Shown: positions 59,788 through 64,000 of the stretch, piece by piece | How positions within the stretch are numbered: the first letter of the stretch is position 1 | Layout: each line of letters opens with the position of its first letter | DNA from: Clostridia bacterium | Lineage (GTDB): Bacteria; Bacillota; Clostridia; Oscillospirales; CAG-272 | Direction of reading: 5' to 3' | Assembly: GCA_017937135.1 (NCBI GenBank) | Contig: JAGBEE010000023.1 | Location: 33,731 to 97,730 of the forward strand | Length of the DNA stretch: 64,000 nucleotides | Program-made: the position numbers and the translations under genes | Notes under the pieces: model-generated | What the model saw: the letters and a program-made list of their open reading frames with translations, nothing else | Told to the model about the DNA's origin: nothing | The model's database searches: none

Positions 59788-60771
59788 ATGAATTTTTTTG
59801 CAAATTTTGACACTCCCATCAGTTTTTTGACATTTTTTCTCTTACTTGGAGTGATTTTTGTTAACGGCTGGACAGATGCTCCAAATTCCATTTGCTCAGC
59901 AGTCAGCACAAAAGCTCTAAAGCTTTCGCACGCTTGCATTATTGCTTGCATATTTAATTTTTTAGGTGTATTAATCTCATATTTGCTCGGTGCAGAGGTT
60001 GCTAAAAGTATTTTCTCATTAGTTAGCTTTAATAGTGTGTTTGAATCACAAATCGGCATATGTGCTACGTTTTTATCTGTAATTATTTTTGGCGTTGGCG
60101 CTTGGCTTTTTGCAATGCCTTCAAGCGAGAGTCACGCAATGATTTCTTCTCTTTTTGGAGCTTGTCTCGCTCTTGGCGGAAAAATGTCGGGTATGTATTT
60201 ATCAATTTTAAAAATAATTTTTTATATGCTCGTCTCTTGCGTATTCTGCTTTTTCCTTTCCTTTATAATCGCGCGACTATTTTTAAACAAGCAGCTACAA
60301 TATAAAAAGCTTCAGATTTACTCCTGCGCGCTTTGCTCGTTTATGCACGGCTCACAGGATGGTCAGAAATTTATAGGAATTTTAATGCTTCTATATAGCT
60401 CCTCGTCAAGGGAAGCATCCGTGCCAATATACATAGTTGCCATTGTCAGCATAATGATGTGCTTAGGAACGCTACTTGGTGGTGAGCGAATAATAAAATC
60501 ACTCGGTGAAAATACCGTAAAATTAGACACTCGGTCGGGTTTTGTTTCAGATTTAAGCTCAATTGTGACACTCGGAGCATGCTCGTTTTTTGGTATGCCT
60601 GTAAGCACAGGAAATGTAAAATCAAGCTCTGTAATCGGAGCTGGAATTGCCTACAAGGAAAAAATAAATAAAAAAACAGCAAGCGAAATCATTATAGCCT
60701 CGCTTGCTACCTTTCCTATTTGCTTTTTACTTGGTTATTTTCTATCAATGATAATTTTTTATATTGCTTAG
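59788..60771 (+). CDS. Inorganic phosphate transporter, PiT family
   Basis: 327 residues from the ATG at 59788 (AAGGAGGG ahead; ATG at 59764 rejected). It is an integral membrane protein with about ten segments. The two PiT repeats are visible: NGWTDAPNSICSAVSTKALK near 25-45 and MHGSQDGQKFIG near 185-197, with GMPVSTGNVKSSSVIG near 270. These transport phosphate with H+ or Na+. No PhoU-like DUF47 partner is adjacent. Its stop overlaps the convergent pseudouridine synthase gene by 4 bases. Confidence 0.92.
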   Translation: MNFFANFDTPISFLTFFLLLGVIFVNGWTDAPNSICSAVSTKALKLSHACIIACIFNFLGVLISYLLGAEVAKSIFSLVSFNSVFESQIGICATFLSVIIFGVGAWLFAMPSSESHAMISSLFGACLALGGKMSGMYLSILKIIFYMLVSCVFCFFLSFIIARLFLNKQLQYKKLQIYSCALCSFMHGSQDGQKFIGILMLLYSSSSREASVPIYIVAIVSIMMCLGTLLGGERIIKSLGENTVKLDTRSGFVSDLSSIVTLGACSFFGMPVSTGNVKSSSVIGAGIAYKEKINKKTASEIIIASLATFPICFLLGYFLSMIIFYIA

Positions 60772-61421
60772 CCATCATTTTCGATTATGTTCAAATCAAA
60801 GCTGTCCCAAATTCCCCCATTTGGCAAGGATTTATACTCCATTTGTTTTTTGGTCGTGGGATGCTTAAAGACTATTTTGTACGAATGTAACGCAATTTTG
60901 TCATTATCCCTTGCGCCATATTTTCCATCTCCATACAAGAAATAACCACGCGATGAAAATTGAGCTCTTATTTGGTGTGTTCTGCCCGTTTCAAGCAAAA
61001 CCCTTACCAAGCTTAGCTCTTTTTGTACATTCTTACTTCTGGCTATTGTCCAGAATTTCAGTCTCGCTTCCTTACTGCCATTTCTTTTAGTTTTGGCTAT
61101 GAAGGACTTGTTCTTTATTCTGTCGTGGTATAAATAATCTATCATTTCGCCATTTTCATATGGCGCTCCGTGACATATGCAAAGGTATTCCTTTTCAAAG
61201 CAATGATTAGAAATATCTATACTAAGTCGTGATGCGCTTTCCTTGTTTTTGGCATAAACCATAACACCACTTGTGCCAATATCAAGGCGATGTACAGGAA
61301 AAATCTCGCACCCAGTGTGCGATTTTAGGATTTGTATCATATTTTCGCCACTACTTAGCTGAGAGCTAACTCCATATGGCTTCTCACAAACAATTATATC
61401 CCTATCCTCGTAATAAATCAT
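60768..61421 (-). CDS. RluA family pseudouridine synthase
   Basis: 217 residues, shorter than RluD. The catalytic Asp is in FPVHRLDIGTSGVMVYA (usual HRLDRxTSG) near residue 47, followed by FEKEYLCICHG and ETGRTHQIRAQF, the RluA signature. It lacks an S4 domain. It isomerises uridine in rRNA or tRNA; the target is unknown. It follows gpmI with a terminator hairpin in between. Confidence 0.92.
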   Translation of the reverse strand: MIYYEDRDIIVCEKPYGVSSQLSSGENMIQILKSHTGCEIFPVHRLDIGTSGVMVYAKNKESASRLSIDISNHCFEKEYLCICHGAPYENGEMIDYLYHDRIKNKSFIAKTKRNGSKEARLKFWTIARSKNVQKELSLVRVLLETGRTHQIRAQFSSRGYFLYGDGKYGARDNDKIALHSYKIVFKHPTTKKQMEYKSLPNGGIWDSFDLNIIENDG

Positions 61422-61446
61422 TACTGCCTCTTAATTTTATTTTAAG

Positions 61447-61470
61447 AAAGGGCTGAATTTTCAGCCCTTT
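61447..61470 (-). terminator. Terminator after gpmI
   Basis: AAAGGGCTGAA (61447-61457) pairs with TTCAGCCCTTT (61460-61470). The T run after it on the minus strand is short, so some readthrough into the pseudouridine synthase gene is likely. Confidence 0.7.
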
Positions 61471-61477
61471 TCCTTTA

Positions 61478-63130
61478 TTATTTTGTTTCAATTATTGATT
61501 CATCCCACATGCTTGGAGCTTCATATCCTAAGAAGTTTACACAGGTTGCAGCAACGTTTGAAAGACCAAACTTACCACTATCTGCCTTTACTGTATATTT
61601 ATCATTATAATAATTATCATAGATGATAAACGGAACAGGATTCAAGGTATGGCTTGTCTTTGCCTTGTATGAGCCATCCTTATTAAGCTTTGGTTCGCCC
61701 TTTTTGTCAAGCTCGTACATTTCGTCGGCATTACCGTGGTCAGCTGTAATAAGAGCTACGCCATGAAGCTTGTCAACTACATCAAGTATTCTCTTTAATT
61801 GAAGGTCAAGTGCCTCCATTGAGCAACGTGTAGCCAAAATGTTACCAGTATGTCCTACCATGTCGCCATTTGGGAAGTTCACTCTTAAGCAAGCATACTC
61901 TCCACTCTCAAGAGCCCTTATAAGCTCGTCTGTTATTTCTGCGCATTTCATCCAAGGTCTTTGCTCAAAGGGAACGACATCTGATGGAATCTCGATATAG
62001 GTTTCAAGCTTATCATCAAACTTACCACTCTTATTTCCGTTCCAGAAGTATGTTACGTGACCATACTTTTGTGTTTCGGAGATTGCAAGCTGATTTACAC
62101 CTGTGTTAGCCAAGTATTCGCCCATTGTGTTTGTTATTTCTGGTGGGTTTACAAGATAATTTGATGGAATGTGAAGGTCGCCATCATATTCAAGCATACC
62201 TGCATATACAACGCTTGGATAACGAACTCTGTCGAATTTTGTAAATTCCTTGTCGTCAAAAGCCTTGGAAATTTCAATTGCACGGTCGCCTCTAAAGTTG
62301 TAGAAGATTACGCTATCTCCATCGTTAATTGTTCCAACGGGCACGCCATCCTTTGCAATAACAAAGGGTGGAAGGTCTTGGTCGATAACCTTATATTCAT
62401 TTCTATATGCTTCAACAGCTTCCCTTGCGCTTGTAAACTGTCTGCCTTCACCCAAAACGTGTGTCTTCCAGCCAAGCTCAACCATTTTCCAATTTGCCTC
62501 GTATCTATCCATGGTGATTACCATTCTACCACCACCAGATGCTATCATTATATCGAAGCTATCATCGCGAAGTGATGCAATAAATTCTTCAAACGGGTTG
62601 ATATATTCAAGTGCACTTGTTTCACCAACGTCACGTCCGTCGATAAGAATATGAAGGCGTACCCTCTTAACATTTTCTTCCTTTGCTCTTACTATCATAG
62701 CCTTTAAGTGGTCGATATGAGAGTGAACGTTACCATCGGAGAAAAGACCTATAAAATGGAGTGTCCCGTTTGTATCTTGCACATTGGAAACAATATTCTT
62801 CCAAGTATTTGATGCAAACATTTTTCCGTTTTCGATAGATTGTGAAACGAGCTTTGCACCCTGTGCAAAAACCTGTCCTGAGCCAAGAGCGTTGTGTCCA
62901 ACCTCTGAGTTACCCATATCATCATCTGTGGGCAAGCCAACTGCTGTTCCGTGAGCCTTTAGCTTAACGCAAGGATATTTGCTCATAAGCATATCAAGTG
63001 TAGGTGTGTACGCCTTGCTTACTGCATTTGCCTCGCTATCAGGAGCTAAGCCTACACCGTCCATTACAATTGTAAGAACAGGACCGTTTACAAATGCTCC
63101 GTTATTTAATTTGTTAAGGATTTTTGACAT
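61478..63130 (-). CDS. gpmI: 2,3-bisphosphoglycerate-independent phosphoglycerate mutase
   Basis: 550 residues from the ATG at 63130, with GAGGAA ahead; an upstream ATG at 63187 has none. The alkaline-phosphatase-like core begins VLTIVMDGVGLAP with the metal Asp, and the phosphorylated Ser is in DDDMGNSEVGHNALGSGQ. RGDRAIEISKAF and LITADHGNADEM supply the other metal ligands. It converts 3- to 2-phosphoglycerate and needs Mn2+. It extends the glycolysis genes of the window (pgk, tpiA) at another site. Confidence 0.96.
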   Translation of the reverse strand: MSKILNKLNNGAFVNGPVLTIVMDGVGLAPDSEANAVSKAYTPTLDMLMSKYPCVKLKAHGTAVGLPTDDDMGNSEVGHNALGSGQVFAQGAKLVSQSIENGKMFASNTWKNIVSNVQDTNGTLHFIGLFSDGNVHSHIDHLKAMIVRAKEENVKRVRLHILIDGRDVGETSALEYINPFEEFIASLRDDSFDIMIASGGGRMVITMDRYEANWKMVELGWKTHVLGEGRQFTSAREAVEAYRNEYKVIDQDLPPFVIAKDGVPVGTINDGDSVIFYNFRGDRAIEISKAFDDKEFTKFDRVRYPSVVYAGMLEYDGDLHIPSNYLVNPPEITNTMGEYLANTGVNQLAISETQKYGHVTYFWNGNKSGKFDDKLETYIEIPSDVVPFEQRPWMKCAEITDELIRALESGEYACLRVNFPNGDMVGHTGNILATRCSMEALDLQLKRILDVVDKLHGVALITADHGNADEMYELDKKGEPKLNKDGSYKAKTSHTLNPVPFIIYDNYYNDKYTVKADSGKFGLSNVAATCVNFLGYEAPSMWDESIIETK

Positions 63131-63209
63131 AATAATTCCTCGCTTTATTTTTATTTCTCTACTATTATATACCATAATTGTGAACAAATTTTGAACATAT
63201 ACAAATATA

Positions 63210-63238
63210 TTGACTTTTTTAAATATAAATGCTAAAAT
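63210..63238 (+). promoter_or_regulatory. Promoter of the DUF436 gene
   Basis: TTGACT (63210-63215), 17 bases, TAAAAT (63233-63238). Confidence 0.75.
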
Positions 63239-63274
63239 TCTAACAAGGCTACTATTCTAATGAGGAGATAATAT

Positions 63275-63814
63275 ATGAATATAAAAAACGAATGTATAAA
63301 TGCAGTTAGTGAGCTTTGCAAAATTGCAAAGCTTAAAAAGGGTGATATCTTTGTCGTTGGTTGCTCAACAAGTGAGGTTGTTGGCTCGAAAATCGGCACC
63401 AACTCCGACCCTGATACAGCAAAGGAAATTTTTGATGGTATATATTCAGTCTTAAATGAAAAAGGAATCTTTTTAGCTGTACAGTGCTGTGAGCACTTAA
63501 ATAGAGCTATCGTTATTGAGCGCGCAGGTGCACCTATGCTTGAAGAGGTAAATGTCGTTCCGCAAAAGAAGGCTGGTGGCAGCTTAGCTACTGTTGCATA
63601 TGCTAATTTTGCCGACCCTGTGGTTGTAGAAGAGATAAAAGCAGATGCAGGAATGGACATTGGTGGCACTCTTATCGGCATGCATTTAAAAAGAGTTGCT
63701 GTACCCGTACGTCTTTCGATAAATAAAATTGGTAATGCATCTATTCTTTGTGCAAGAGTTCGCCCAAAATTCATTGGCGGCTGCCGCGCAGTTTACGACG
63801 AAAATAAGCTTTAA
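63275..63814 (+). CDS. DUF436 / YwlG family protein (UPF0340)
   Basis: 179 residues. It matches the YwlG family: KKGDIFVVGCSTSEVVGSKIG near 22-42, AVQCCEHLNRAIVIE near 68-82 with a Cys pair, and VPQKKAGGSLATVAYANF. In Bacillota ywlG is a conserved gene of unknown function, often near ribose-5-phosphate isomerase or serine hydroxymethyltransferase genes. GAGGAG is before the ATG. A copy of the dispersed repeat begins 6 bases after the stop. Confidence 0.9.
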   Translation: MNIKNECINAVSELCKIAKLKKGDIFVVGCSTSEVVGSKIGTNSDPDTAKEIFDGIYSVLNEKGIFLAVQCCEHLNRAIVIERAGAPMLEEVNVVPQKKAGGSLATVAYANFADPVVVEEIKADAGMDIGGTLIGMHLKRVAVPVRLSINKIGNASILCARVRPKFIGGCRAVYDENKL

Positions 63815-63819
63815 AATCA

Positions 63820-64000
63820 AAAAGGGGATGTTGCAATAAGTTTAGACCAAATAAGGACACATTCCCTCTTGAAATTAAGTATAAACATTTATTTTAGTAA
63901 AATTTTAAGGTTGAGAGCTTGCGGTTTTGTTGCAAGCTCTCTTCGTTTTAATATCTGTTTTTTAGGCGCGACCTCGCACTCTACCGTACGAAGTACGCCT
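63820..64000 (+). repeat. Dispersed MITE-like repeat, copy C (cut by window end)
   Basis: 181 bases of the element, starting with the end sequence AAAAGGGGATGTTGCAATAAG and continuing with CCCTCTTGAAATTAAGTATA, a GAGAGCTTGC/GCAAGCTCTC hairpin and the GCGCGACCTCGCACTCTACC segment, identical or nearly so to copy B. The right end lies beyond the window. Confidence 0.9.

Noticed and set aside
63232-63774. A 180-codon ORF antisense to the DUF436 gene
   Set aside because: The plus-strand frame gives a clear YwlG-family protein with promoter and ribosome site; the antisense frame has neither.
1-64000. CRISPR arrays, tRNA or rRNA genes, prophage or integrase genes
   Set aside because: I looked for regularly spaced repeats, tRNA T-loops (GTTCGAATC type) and phage or recombinase motifs and saw none; absence is by eye only.

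Overview
The window looks like chromosome of an AT-rich, low-GC Clostridia-class Bacillota, most likely an uncultured gut anaerobe. The evidence is near-consensus sigma-A promoters (TTGACA/17/TATAAT), strong AGGAGG ribosome sites, an hrcA-grpE-dnaK-dnaJ operon with a CIRCE operator, a short PTS phosphotransfer operon, Cys-rich and LRR-like secreted proteins, and many lipoproteins ending their leader in a Cys. I recognised no tRNA, rRNA, CRISPR array, integrase or transposase gene. Rank below class is inference.

Layout. 1-5.7 kb (+): end of a histidine phosphatase, a lipoprotein, two NUDIX hydrolases, a CPBP membrane protease and a polar amino-acid ABC importer. 5.7-14.3 kb: a secreted protein with a coupled 59-residue ORF and a divergent AraC regulator, the DUF177-rpmF pair, an orphan MazF-like toxin, an acyl-ACP thioesterase and a sodium symporter. 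14.3-19 kb: a heterodimeric ABC exporter facing a small XRE regulator across two matching 17-bp operators. 19-32 kb (mostly -): ptsH-ptsI-crr, a 1050-residue secreted protein, pgk-tpiA, uppP, a U32 protein and an ABC-2 exporter. 32-36 kb: rnpB, a hairpin-rich gene-free stretch of about 870 bases, a Cys-rich lipoprotein and a TetR regulator. 36-40 kb: two divergent glycosidases. 40-44.4 kb (-): an accessory island with a HTH-DUF3990 protein, its small partner, two different PD-(D/E)XK nucleases and a membrane protein. 44.6-56 kb (-): housekeeping genes lysS, greA, an S41 protease, a CdaR-like regulator, rsmE, prmA and the heat-shock operon. 56-64 kb: a large glycosidase lipoprotein, an amidase-like protein, a PiT transporter, a pseudouridine synthase, gpmI and a DUF436 protein.

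Most notable signals. (1) A roughly 260-bp non-coding repeat with 22-bp imperfect terminal inverted repeats occurs three times, each time starting 3-14 bases after a stop codon and in the same orientation as the upstream gene, with a covarying internal hairpin. (2) The compact three-gene module at 42.2-44.4 kb has a long inverted repeat over its promoter and is the best candidate for a little-described defence or toxin-antitoxin system. (3) HPr has Arg in place of the regulatory Ser46. (4) The exporter/XRE control region has two 17-bp operators 40 bp apart. (5) The amino-acid ABC ATPase carries a charged insertion of about 70 residues. Glycolysis (pgk, tpiA, gpmI), PTS parts and glycosidases together fit a sugar-fermenting life style.
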